Part shown: one piece after another, positions 1 to 10,730 of the stretch
Layout: each line of letters opens with the position of its first letter
Position numbering within the stretch: position 1 is the first letter of the stretch
Origin: Amphirosellinia nigrospora
Lineage: Eukaryota; Ascomycota; Sordariomycetes; Xylariales; Xylariaceae
Length of the DNA stretch: 64,000 nucleotides
Reading direction: 5' to 3'
NCBI GenBank assembly: GCA_004123355.1
Contig: SCHM01000003.1
Span: 6,343,058 to 6,407,057, forward strand
Notes under the pieces: generated by a model
Database searches by the model: none
Told to the model about the DNA's origin: nothing
Seen by the model: the letters and a program-made list of their open reading frames with translations, nothing else
Program-made: the position numbers and the translations under genes

Positions 1-2637
1 GGGGGAGGTGCGGGAGGTTCGAGAATATGTGTATGGTCCTCAGCCTTTTCGATTTGCCCCGGCCCAACCTGCCTACATATGACCGTATCTGACACCCAAG
101 ATTCATCGAGGATTTCAGCCATGGTAGCTCGTTTTTGGGATCAATGGTCAGCATCCGGCCAATAATGTGTCTGCTCTCTCTGGGAAGCAGCCGAAGTAAC
201 CGCCATGGACCTCTGATCACTTCTTTCCGTTCCGTATCTTTATTCTCAGCCCCGGTTGTGGTAGATGCCACCGCTTTGCTCTGCTTCGGGCTCTTTGGAC
301 GCTCTTCTGTAAAGTAGTCTCGCGCAGGGGTATCAGCGAGGTCATTCGTACTTCTCGACGGGAGAACTAGTTGCTTGGGTCATGACCAGGCGTTGGTTGC
401 GATGCGAAGAGCCTATAAGAATTGTCCGTCAACCGTGGTAATTTCCACGGGAATCTTCGTAATGACATGCAGCAAAAAATGATGGCCAAAGACCAGATAT
501 CCACAGCCTGCGGGTCATATTTGCGTTCATCATACACCTCCGGAGCCAGATACGGGTCGGAACCAACAATACCTAATTTGCTTGTCAGATTTACTGCTGC
601 TTGAGAGAAGATAGGTTACGTACCAGTAGCAAGTACTATCTCGCTCTCGAATGGATATTTGAAAACATGTGCGCTGCCGAAATCGATGATCTTCATGATA
701 CCATGCTCGCTTACAACAACATTGTCTAGCTTGAGGTCGCGGTGGGAAAGACCTGAACCGTGCAGGTAGGTCACGCCGCTGAGTATTTGTAGGAAGCAGC
801 AGTTAATTTCAGCCTTGCTCATCTTTCCAGTCATTACAATGGCGAATAAATCGAACGGGGCGTATTCCATGACTTCATACCATTTCCCTTTCTCTTGCAC
901 GATATCTAACGTCTCGATGATGTTCCCATGATGAAGAGCTGATCCAAAGCAAAACTCAGCAGTCAATTTCTTAGTATATTCCTTTTCAGTCTCATAAGAA
1001 TGCCGAGGTCGAAACTCCTTTACGGCGAAGACCGTATTGTCTTCACTTCGCTTCATGAGTTTGACGGAGCCCCCTGCGCCAGACCCAAGCACCCGGCCGA
1101 TCTTACCGTACTTCGAGGAGAGGCCGTGGTCATCGGCAAAGGGAAGGTGGCTTGAGCGCACTGAAGCCGCTGAACTAGAAACGGTTGGCGACTGAGGCTG
1201 CTGCTTCTTCGGTTTGTGGCTTCCGCCAACCTTAAAAAACCTTCTCAAATCAGACATCGAACTCTGGTGGCCATGATGTGCACTAGAATTGGTCCCCGTC
1301 GTGGAAAGATCGCCGGATTTGTTCCTTGCACTAAGCAAACTAGAGTGGCGCTTGTCGGACTTGTCAGGTTGGCGTAGGCTTGTTGTTGACGCCGATGGGG
1401 AGTGTTTTCTCCTCGAAAATACAAATCTTTGATCGATGTTCCCAGCATTCTTGTTTTGTGCTGGACGCTTGCTAGCGGCGTAGGATCATTAGCATCACCC
1501 TGAGGAGTGAAAGGTCGGGTATAATATTGAGAAGCGGCATTCCTGGACGGACTCGAATCTCGGGATACGGGGAGTGACTGTCCTCCTGCTCCGATACCGA
1601 ACATTCCCCTCCGATGTGACCGAGAGCCAGCCTGGTCTTCTACAATCGTGCTCCTCTGTGATATATTATCTGAAGAGGCCGGTCGGTGTGGTAGTCCCAA
1701 GCGGGAAGATGGTCGAGAATCCTGACTTGAGTCTTGCGGGGTGACCTCATTTGACGAAAAGCCCCATCAGAGTCGCGGTATCGTAAGCCCTTAGTATGAG
1801 CCTGTTCACCCGAATTACCTGCCGGTGTCAGTGGGGGCGTGAGGCTAGAATTATTAGGGCCAAGATGCGGCGACCGGGGGGCCATGGACTATGGCTATGC
1901 TGAGGAGTTGCGCTAGGCGTAGTCTCGTTCGAAGGTATCTAGAGAAAATGGTCAGCCTTACCTGACAGTTTACGACTGATTCCAACGTCCGCCCAGAAAC
2001 ACCAGGACTGATCGAGCCCTATCTTCAAAAGGTACAGCGAGGAACCGTGGTAAAGCCCAATTGAATCAAGGTATCGGTTGAGTCAAGCAGGATTTGCATT
2101 CCTATTCAGCTTGTACTGGATGGCATATGGGAGAATAGCAGAACCGTCGAGGGGGTTTGAAGATGCCGGCTCATAGAAAACAAACGACATACCCGAGAGA
2201 CTGGAAGAGAAACAGGCTGGAAACTGAAGATCTGCGCGCGTTTCTCCTGGAGATGAGTGCCGTGCAAACAGTCGGTCAGCGCTTGAATCTGCTCAGGTGT
2301 GGCAGAGGAATCGTTGCGCGGCCGGTGCGCAGTCGGCGGGTCGATCTCGTCTACGCTACTCGCGAATCGCACAGCATGCGCCCGCTCGGGCTCGGGAGAT
2401 GCATCGGGGGCATTGGGCACATCGTGGGAGGTGCCTAGTAGTCGCAAGCAGTCGCAGAGCGTTAGTTGATGCGATCAAAGAATGTTGGGCGACGACCGCT
2501 ACACCGGTCAAAAGGAAATGAACGCGAGGGCGGGGTTGTAGCACAAGGAGAATGTTGTCATCGGCGTGTCGTACCTTGTGTTAGCTCGCCAGGTTCGCCT
2601 TCAGCATCATTCTTTGTCCCTCGCCCGATGTCGCCAT
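1..2637 (-). CDS. Hal4/Sat4/Hrk1-type serine/threonine protein kinase, 3' end beyond window
   Basis: Fungal kinase of the Npr1/Hal5 group, known in yeast to regulate plasma-membrane transporters and ion homeostasis. I read exons 2575-2637, 2194-2434, 624-1938 and 1-572, with introns 2435-2574, 1939-2193 and 573-623. The N-terminus is long, Ser/Pro-rich and probably disordered. The kinase domain follows with glycine loop GSGAGGSV, lysine in FAVKEF, catalytic [11 protein letters not shown] in IDFGSAH and LAPEVY, so all catalytic residues are present. The C-terminal lobe ([13 protein letters not shown]) reads to the window edge. The ATG at 2637 is the first that splices into the conserved N-terminal exon. 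Six one-base losses break the frame near 2614, 1884, 1740, 1367, 371 and 134; those at 2614, 1740, 371 and 134 lie in runs of A or C. Each is repaired by one extra base, so I read an intact gene with sequence errors. The family is certain; the exact paralogue is not. Confidence 0.88.
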
Positions 2638-4762
2638 TCCGGACGGCTGATATAGATGTATACCTTAAAGCCGGATGTTTTAGCACTAACACAAAAGGAT
2701 CCCTCTTTTAACGTCCCGGCAACACGCCCAATTGTGACGATGGAGTAGGAGCGTACTACAAGCGGCACTTTTACGTGCGAGTGTAAATTGCTGAGCCGGT
2801 AGGGACGGAGTGTGGAGGGAGAAAACCAATGCAACTAAGGTAGGCTCGTTGGAGCTCACTAATGACGATGTGATGAAAAGTTCAAAGCCGAGAGCACGAA
2901 CAAGCCTCAGGCAGTCATTGAGCAGACCATGGTGGGGCTCCTACGCTAAGGGAGGTCTCAAGCTACCTTGTAAGTTACCTAATAGATAGGTACATCTCCA
3001 TGGATATTAAGTGCCTAACCTTATTTTAAGCTTGCCGCACCTTGCTGCCCAGATGCAGGGCGCGTTGACAGATATGGTATTTCCCGGTCTCTGAACCCGA
3101 GGTTGGTGATCTCATTTGAAGTTTGTAGTTTTTACTTGTGTCTGAAGTACCTCCAAGGGGCGAGATGAAGAGAATGAAAATTGCAAAAGCAACCCTACTC
3201 TATGTATATTTCTTTCTCCATGACAAAGGTTACTACTTACTTCGAAAGGCAAACACTTTTAGTGGTGGTTGTAAATCATTATGATCTTCACTTCTTGCCA
3301 GCACTACCCGATTTCTGGGTGTTTCATGTCAGGCAAATCACTCATTGGGCTAAAAAGGCAAAATAAAAAACCCGCCCATAAATTGTAGGCCACCAACTAC
3401 CTACAGTCTCTATAAGAAAGTTAATCTACACTTTCAGATCTCTATGCCTTATCGCAACATGCAAGTAGGTACTTAGATAAGAGGTACTGTTAGGTATACC
3501 TGGGAAGCCGAGGTGGGAATGGTGGGTCGACTTATTACACAAACCCGCCCCGTTGGATGCACGTCGTCTGTGCCGCTTGATAACTTCCGTGATAAATCAT
3601 CCGTCCTTGCCGAACAATAACACGTGCTTATAACAGATGAACAGATGAGACAATTTCAAGGTTCCAATGCCTTAATAGGGATTGTTTCATTACCTTTCAA
3701 CATGATACAAATAATCATTGCCAAGGGCCTACATACCTACCAAGGTAGGTATCTATTAGTTTGGCTTTTTGATACTGTCCGCTCGCTATCTGGGGATGGG
3801 GAACTTAGGGTGGGGGCAATTCCATCCCAACATACAACTTCTTCTATAGCAGATATCCGCGCCTGAACGCCGACGAGATTGGGTTCGGCGGGGTGTAGTC
3901 TACTATGTAGTAAGCTAAGCAGGAACCCGAAATCTAAAGAGAGCAACATAAGCTTGGAAGTTCCTTCTGAGCTTAAAATAACTTACTAGGGGTTTCACAA
4001 AACTCGCGTACCTAATCCTGAAATTAGAAAGACTATATCGGGATTATTTATTTCGAATCGAGGCCTCAATCTTCAAAATACACTATATATACGACATCCA
4101 TCCGTGTCAAAACAGGCCATCTACCTAATTGAGCAGATGACGTTGTTCGGGCTGCGCACTTGACTTCAGGGTGGCCATTCAAGCAGTCCGAGCTCGGACG
4201 TCCGATGCGACCCAGGTTTGAATCCCGCGGGCCGGATCATCACAACCCCTGAACCCCATTCCCTATCATATCATCACGAATGGACTATTCATGATGATAT
4301 TCGCTTAGCCGATTAATGTTGAAGTTAACCAGAAAACCACGGCTGGTTACTTGATAGGTTGCAAAGCTGCTAGTCCTCAAGGCTATATCTAGAAGCGCAT
4401 ACATGCCTGGAATAATAATGGTAACACCCGTTGCCGTGGTATCGCGCCGATATGAATTACTAGAGAAGAAATGGTGAAGTCCGAAGTGATATCCATTGCG
4501 TGTCAATCGAAGGACTCGATGAGATAGCCGGTGTGGAAGAAAGCCGACTCTGATGATAGCCCTTTGAGCGCTGCCTAAGCGTGAGCTCCAAAATGGAGCA
4601 ACTCCCTCGTTTCTAATGTACAGGGTCTTTTGATCAAGGTATACATACTATTTACAGTTCATTAGGGCGTTAATTTAATTCAGCCTGGAGCACTACCCAG
4701 TAGTTCCCGGTTCGTAATCTCATAATTCTTGACCGCCTGGTCAATGCTATTCCATAGCTAGG
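2638..4762. other. Intergenic, no gene seen
   Basis: No conserved frame was found on either strand. The stretch lies between the 5' end of the kinase gene and the 3' end of the uL11m gene, and is moderately AT-rich. It carries several copies of the TAGGTA/TACCTA motif (about 2975-2992, 3462-3505, 3733-3752). A tRNA-like TpsiC sequence near 4208 does not fold as a tRNA. Confidence 0.6.
3733..3752. repeat. Inverted repeat, ATACCTACC arms
   Basis: Two 9-base arms, ATACCTACC and GGTAGGTAT, are separated by AA. It is one of the best examples of an intergenic motif family spread through the window; see also 7622-7633 and 30479-30490. No function is known from the sequence. Confidence 0.8.
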
Positions 4763-5296
4763 TTATGGGACAATGGCAATGCCTATAGATTTGGCTTGAT
4801 AGATGATAGATTTGCAAAGCCCTTCGAGGGACAAGCCCGATAACCGCAGCTCGGATTGTTTGATTTTGGCGATTTCGTAAACATGCTTTAAACTGACGGT
4901 GCCTACCGTTTCATGGCCTGGCTTGCTTGCCCCTTTCCGCTTGTTCTTCTTTCCGAAGGGAGGTCGGCTGCGTTCCGTAAAAGCCAGGATGTCTGTGGTG
5001 TCCGGATATCAAAGTGGAACGATCGGTCGGCGCGCGTACCGTCACTCGAGTGGGCATTGGCGTGCCGGGCGTTATGTGCGATGTCCGGGCATTGAACTCC
5101 TAGGTTGATGTGAGTTGGCTATCTTCCCCAGCCCGAACGCAGGCATATCAATTCTACTAACCTTGCAAAAGTCCATGGACTTGACACCTTTACTGCCCAG
5201 CGCGGGACCAACCGGCGGGCTAGGGCTGGCTTGTCCAGCTCCTACAATCAACTTGACAATCTGGTCGGCCGCGGCGGAGGCGCCACGTTTAGACAT
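4763..5296 (-). CDS. Mitochondrial ribosomal protein uL11m (MRPL19/L11 family)
   Basis: Large-subunit mitoribosomal protein of the uL11 family, which forms the GTPase-associated centre together with rRNA. Exon 1 is 5162-5296, the intron is 5100-5161 with donor GTTAGT and acceptor CCTAG, and exon 2 is 4763-5099. The conserved block [20 protein letters not shown] is at residues 17-36, followed by MDFCK, the splice junction and EFNAR. The C-terminal domain reads [16 protein letters not shown] and ends at TAA with IGIAIVP. One C is missing in the CCC run at 4958-4960, which would otherwise give an early stop; family sequence resumes immediately in the new frame. There is no obvious cleavable presequence, as in several fungal uL11m proteins. 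Svf1 is transcribed divergently about 0.8 kb away. Confidence 0.93.
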
Positions 5297-6103
5297 CTTT
5301 CTGTCTCTTTGGGATCGTGACTAAAGCTGTGGTAAGGAGGAGGCAGCCTGGCAGTGTTGGCGAGATAAATCAGAACCTAGCTGAGGCTTAGCGTGATAAA
5401 AATACCGGGTGGGGTCAACGGGCTAATACGCACAGACCAGTCTTTTTGCTAGTACGTATAAGGTCTACGCGGGGCTAGGTCGACAAAACTTTATACGCGT
5501 AGGTTTATATAAGTTTATATAAGTTTACGTACCTAGGTAGGTCTATGTAGGTGTTCGTAGGTTTATACAGGTTTACGTAGCTCTGCGTAGCTAAATCGGT
5601 AGCCTTTTCGCCAGTCTTTCTGCACTTCGTACTCGTAGGTCCGCGGAGGTCTGCAAAGGTCTGCGGAGGTTTGTAGAGGTTTGCGTGTATGTTTGTAGGT
5701 CTATAATTAATAATAAAAAACGCGATTGTCGGTACCTATGTTTCCCAAAAATACATACATTAAGTACACTGTAAAAAGTGTGGGTAGGGCGCGACATTAC
5801 CTGACAGGTAGACTAACCTACCTCAGCCTGTGAGGTAAGTAAATGACTGCTAGGTACCCCGCCAGACGTAACATGGAGCCCCCACTGAAGCTTGAAAACT
5901 GCTACAATCAGGAGCCCAACTATAAACTTATGGGTTCGCTTTCTCGACTCCCTACTCCTGCATGATCAGTCAGGTATAGATGGTTGACGACTTCAATTGA
6001 CCATCTTGACACTCGACTATTCCATACTTCCTCTCGCAAATCCAGTCTCTCCTTCCTATCGGCTAACATCTGTGGTATTATTTGACACTTCAAGTTAACA
6101 AAT
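5297..6103. other. Divergent intergenic region of uL11m and Svf1
   Basis: Presumably holds both promoters. It contains the degenerate G-rich minisatellite at 5497-5704 and a small cluster of ACCTACC/AGGTAG motifs at about 5800-5860. No gene seen. Confidence 0.6.
5497..5704 (+). repeat. Degenerate minisatellite, GTAGGTTTATA / GGTCTGCGGA units
   Basis: About twenty imperfect 10-11-base units, each with an AGGT core. The first part is TTTATA-rich (AGGTTTATATA, AAGTTTATATA). After about 5635 the spacers become TCTGCGG (AGGTCTGCGG, AGGTCTGCAA). G and T are concentrated on the plus strand. It lies between two divergent genes. The unit boundaries are approximate because copies differ at several bases. 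Confidence 0.7.
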
Positions 6104-7429
6104 ATGTTCAACTGGGCGAAGCAAACGTTAGGGAATAGCCTCCCCTTGCTCGTGATATTTCCCCAGGTAGCTAATCTCATGAGCCCAGTTTGGCCAACGT
6201 CGTCGGCACTGAAGAGCCCATATACGGCCCATCGGCCATCAAATCTGTTGCTGAGGACGCCAAGACCACACCCTACACCGAAATAAGCAGAGATGGTTTA
6301 AAATGGGTCGCCCTAGACCAGACATCAGTCGAAACACAGGTGTTCTATTTTATGGCAGACAACGGACACGTTGGACTCGCTCAGGTCATATATAGTAATG
6401 TAGCGTACGGTTGCGCCGCCCCTGCCTCCTTCGTCCACTACTAACTCAAATGTTTCTAAAGCGGCATCCGAACTACTGTTCAATTCAACTCCAAGATTTT
6501 CTACACCGACAAATCGAACCCCATCTGTGGTGCTCTAACCCTTTGACCGACTACGATTTCAGTGAAGATAGGACCTCCTTCTATGCAAAAGACTGCGCCG
6601 TCGAGCTATCGGAGGATGGGAAGTCATATACAATCAAGTCAATGAATGATGAACGATCCATTGTCAATCTCAAGGTGACCAGGACAACCCCCGGCTTTGT
6701 TGCTGGTAAAGATGGCAAGACCTTGTACGGCACGGACCTATCCAACCCTTGGGGCTCCATGAGACATGCCTTCTGGCCTCGATGTGAGGCAGAGGAAGCA
6801 TCGTGACACCTGATGGCCCTGTCGATTTCAAGGGCAAGGCCCTTTTTGTCATGTGTCTACAGGGTATGAAGCCTCATCATGCCGCCGCTCAGTGGAACTT
6901 TCTAGAGTTCCAAGGCCCAACCTATTCTGCGGTTCTTATGGAGTTCACGACCCCTCCTTCTTACGGAGCTACGGTGGTAGACGTTGGTGGGATAGTCAAG
7001 GATGGTGAGATTATCACGGCCGGCGCCACTTGCCATGCCACGCACACCAAGATAAAGCAAGATGCAGTGAACGGTTGGCCCGAGCCGATTGAGGCAAAGT
7101 TTACATGGTCCGGCACGGCTAAGGATGGGAAGGCTATCGAAGCTGTTATTGAAGGACCTACCGAAAGGCAAGATTGTGTAGATGTCATGGCAGAGGTTCC
7201 GGGCTTTGTCAAGACGATCGTTGCTAATGCAGGGGACCAAGCCATACATTTACCAAGTATGCCTACAGAAACAACCTACCCTCCATTCATGATTGCTAAC
7301 TTTGCATGTCAGTTTGCTCCACACAAGCCCGTGACGCTGAAGTTGAAGATTGGGGATGAAGAGATCACAGAAGAGGGACGTTTGTTTTCCGAGGCTACTT
7401 TCATATCCGCTATCGAACAAACAAAGTAA
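6104..7429 (+). CDS. SVF1: Svf1 family survival factor / ceramide-binding lipocalin-like protein
   Basis: Svf1 proteins are peripheral ER/Golgi proteins that bind ceramide and promote survival under oxidative and cold stress in yeast. Exons are 6104-6126, 6189-6404, 6462-7256 and 7313-7429; introns are 57-62 nt with CTAAC-like branch sites. The start codon gives MFNWAKQTL, the usual amphipathic N-terminus needed for membrane binding. Family blocks are [54 protein letters not shown] and the terminal LFSEATFIS. Length is about 380 residues, as usual for the family. Three frame breaks occur: a lost C in CCCC at 6519-6522, a lost G near 6795, and a +1 (or -2) change at the GGGG of 7232-7235. Flanking sequence is fully conserved, so I treat the gene as functional. 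Confidence 0.92.
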
Positions 7430-9131
7430 TGTCTTTGTCACGGCGTGGCAGTTACACAATTACAGGCTCTCAACTGTAGCCGGGTTGGACCGAAGCAACT
7501 ATATATGGCTTCATCTAGAATAACAAATATTTTCTTCTACTAAGTTGTTCTGGAAAGGACTATATTTCGTGTATGGGAAAGGCGTTGGGCAGTTATTAAA
7601 GGATATCGTTCCCACTCGTTACTACCTAGGTAGAAGGCCATACACTAGCGATAAATATAAACTATATAATATAAGGCAGCCCGTATGGTGTGAAGTTCTG
7701 TCAAAACAAGTAAGCAACTTCACGGGTAAATTCAAAGGCAAGCCTTGAGGCGAAGAGAGAGATGTATCATACTCTGGCGGGACTTACTCACAGAGATGCC
7801 TCGGATTCGTTGTGTCATTGCATACACATGTAAGGGGACAATGATCATCTCATCTTGAGTAATCCTTTCAAAGCTTGCTCTCGGAGTTACCCTTCATATC
7901 ACGCGAGTAGCATGAGATGTGTCGGTAACCTCGCCGTCATCCCATCATCATCCCTTTTGGGCTGACAGTTTCACGGGATACGATCAGCCTCAGCGTCCGT
8001 AAGGCTTGCGGGACTGGCGCTAATTGTATAGGTACTTGCTATTGAGGTTGTCAGAGGCGTAAGCTGACCACTCGCACTTTACCCCGGCTTGCGCGATTCT
8101 TGGGGGTTGAACTTGGATTGGGAGGGTAACATGCCTAATGCACGGGCGCACCGTTGGCTTGGGAAAGGGAAGGGAGGGGGGTGAGCCGGAGGCGAGGGGA
8201 AATATCCCGATGTCAGCGTTGCAATGGCGTTGGAGCAAAGCGAGAAGGGCATGTCATGCAGCTGTCCCTCTGCGGCTGGCGGTGACCTGAATCCGACCGG
8301 CGGTTGTTCTCGAATCAGATGTCTTGTTTCTGGTGTTCATTTTTTGTCTGCCACAACTATAGTCTCGTCTCTGTTCGAAACACTAGTTGGGCGCGTGTCT
8401 ACTCTGGGGTGACACCAAAAGAATCCCAATAGAGATAGTATGACTCAAAATAGTGTCATTATCTGTTTCTGGCAGTGTAGCCGAAATCCTCGCCCCGGTA
8501 GCGATCCGATTTGGTGGTGCACGGCATGGAAACTTCTTCCTGTCCTTTCGGAGCTCCGTCCGGTCCAACACATTGATGCATGTTCGGTTCGCCTACCAAC
8601 TGAGTTGGCAAGTTCGACCGATCATTGTAATAATAATTTCACAGGCAACCTTCCCCATGGGCTTTGTGCCCATCGGCAGGCAGAAGACTCATGGATGATG
8701 CTTACCTGGTACCTAGAAGAGGTTGTTAAGGATGAGCCTGACATTGTGCCTTTTGTGCGAACCTACCTGGTTGAATTAGAGTTTGTACCTGCCTTGACAG
8801 ATATCTAATTCGGTAGGTACTTACTTACATATGTGCAGCTACTGTACTGTACCTTACCTCCTACAGATACTTTTAATGTTCCTTCCTTTCCAAAGTCCGC
8901 TGTCCCTGTATGACCCCATGATCCACTCTTTGCCGCTGCCGGTTTCTTGGTACAGGGAGTAGGTGGTACCTTAACTATTACCCAGGCTGCCCATGTACAG
9001 TATGCTTCTCCACCCAACCCAAAGTCAACATTACACGCCCGCACCCAATTGTTAACGATTAAGCTTGGAACACTCATCGAAAACATCCAACCAACGACAC
9101 CCGCCGCATTTTACGTCCCTTCACCATCGCC
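7430..9131. other. Intergenic, no gene seen
   Basis: No conserved frame. A perfect 12-base palindrome lies at 7622-7633, and AGGTA/TACCT motifs cluster at 8706-8830. Frames at 8440-8808 (plus) and 8805-9086 (minus) resemble nothing I recognise. The last 100 bases are presumably the promoter and leader of the H4 variant gene. Confidence 0.55.
7622..7633. repeat. Perfect palindrome CTACCTAGGTAG
   Basis: A 12-base perfect palindrome in the Svf1-H4v intergenic region. It is the clearest form of the intergenic CCTACCTAGGTAGG motif family. Confidence 0.8.
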
Positions 9132-9987
9132 ATGGGGCGGAAAGTTCGACCCTCGGGGGAAAGGGCTCAAGAGGACTGGGCAAAGGCCCGGGAAAAGGTT
9201 TGGGTGGGAAAGGGGTACGCAACTTATCTTCCCGTGCACGTATACCGTGGAATAACTGCTGACATTGCGCCGCAACTGTGCAACAGGGCATTAAGCGTCA
9301 CCGGTACTATTCGAATCAGGATTCATGTCGCGACTCAAGAAAACTAACTAAATGCCAATTAGCAAATCCTTCGTGACAACATCCTCGGCATTAGTAAGTA
9401 TGCTTGAACGAGTGGAGTGTGCATGACTTATTAACTCTTGCTGCAGCCAAACCAGCGATTAGGTACGCATGCTTTTCGCTTTTTGATACGCCGCAACATC
9501 TTCGGCCACATCGTCAAGTTGCGCCTTGTAAGAGTTAGTACTGACAATTCATATGACAGACGTCTTGCACGTCGCGGTGGCGTAAAGCGAATCTCCGCCT
9601 CGATCTACAACGATTCGTGGCGCTTTGAGAACGCGTCTGGAAGAGGTACAAATCCCATTACCTAAGCTCCGAGGAGTTTCCACTTTTGCTAATATGTGCA
9701 TTCGCATCCAGATCATAAGGGATTGTGTTACCTACACTGAGTACCGACAAGCCAAGACTGTTACAGTCAACGATGTAAGTTTGGCTATCTCCCTTGCTTA
9801 TTCCTTCTTGGACAACGCTTCTTTCTTCTTGCGATGCATACAAGCAATTGTCTTGTGTTCAAATATGACCTTGGATTGTCGTTAATCGAGAGCATAGGTC
9901 TTACACTCCCTTAGACGCCAAGGCAGGCCTATCTATGGTTTCGACGATATCAAACCCGGCCGCGGCCCGACTAAGATTATCGTATAA
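9132..9987 (+). CDS. Divergent histone H4 variant, seven exons
   Basis: Exons are 9132-9214, 9287-9303, 9363-9393, 9447-9462, 9560-9645, 9712-9774 and 9898-9987. Introns are 52-123 nt with GTAAGT/GTACGC donors. Splicing gives a histone fold very close to H4: GIKRHRK, ILRDNILGITKPAIR, RLARRGGVKRISASIY, then RGALRTRLEE, DCVTYTEYRQAKTVTVNDV and LHSLRRQGRPIYGF. The protein would be about 130 residues against 103 for canonical H4. The N-terminal tail is longer and very Gly-rich (SRGLGKGPGKGLGGKG). After GF there is an extra acidic-basic tail (DDIKPGRGPTKIIV) where normal H4 stops with GG. Frame breaks: one G lost in the G5 run at 9155-9159, one A lost at 9364-9366, and a -2/+1 change near 9613. 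It could be a diverging pseudogene, but every splice site and core motif is preserved. Canonical H4 residues such as KRHRK are kept. Confidence 0.87.
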
Positions 9988-10730
9988 GATTGCCTCACAT
10001 ACCATGACTTGCATATGTCCATGCGTTCCTATTAATTGAAGAATATTATTGTTGTTTATCTGCATTTGAGCACGGTTTGCGATGGCACTGTCGGCATAAT
10101 TAGCGTCCGTGGCGACGCAAGGAATGATGGAAGAACATTTGGCGACGCTACCTTGTTGCGTTGTGTTACATTATGAACGACGGGGAAGTGATGAGCATCC
10201 ACCGATATAAGTTCAAGGTTACGAGGGTTAAAAACAGATCTCCCCACGTCGAATCTGTATGCACCATGAGCGTGGGAGAAAGCTTATTACAATGATACCC
10301 TAAACTACAAACACTTTTCAACTATACATCAACGGCTTATGTTGTTGCCCTTTTGTGGGTCACTCATGAATTGACAATATGTGCGGCCGATGTCCGAACG
10401 TACGTATGTAGATCTGACTGAAAATGAGAGTATTATGTCATCTAAGATCCAATTTTTATCGCTGTAATAAACGAGAGGACTCGGGGGTATTCTTTGAAAA
10501 TCACATCGCTCTATGCAAGCCCATAGGCCCCTGAAAAATCCTAATCCGAAACGCCGCTTTCAAAATCAGATAGGGAAAACCCCTTCTTCAACCCTTACCC
10601 CCCTAGTTCTCTTCAACGCCCTTTTTTTAGTGCCTACTCTTTCTTTTAGGTAGCGCTTTGACTTCCTTGGGTAGTCATAAGTTCATGCGACATCCCTTTC
10701 GTATGACGTGCTGCTTTGACTTCTCGATCT
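9988..10730. other. Convergent intergenic region, no gene seen
   Basis: Lies between the 3' ends of the H4 variant gene and the GNAT gene. No coding signal was found; short pyrimidine-rich tracts occur around 10570-10640. Confidence 0.6.

Noticed and set aside
4171-4240. tRNA-like TpsiC sequence (AGGTTTGAATCCC)
   Set aside because: The flanks do not form an acceptor stem or an anticodon arm, and the TpsiC stem does not pair.
8440-9086. Plus frame 8440-8808 and minus frame 8805-9086
   Set aside because: No recognisable domains; composition looks random; the overlap with the H4 variant promoter makes coding unlikely.
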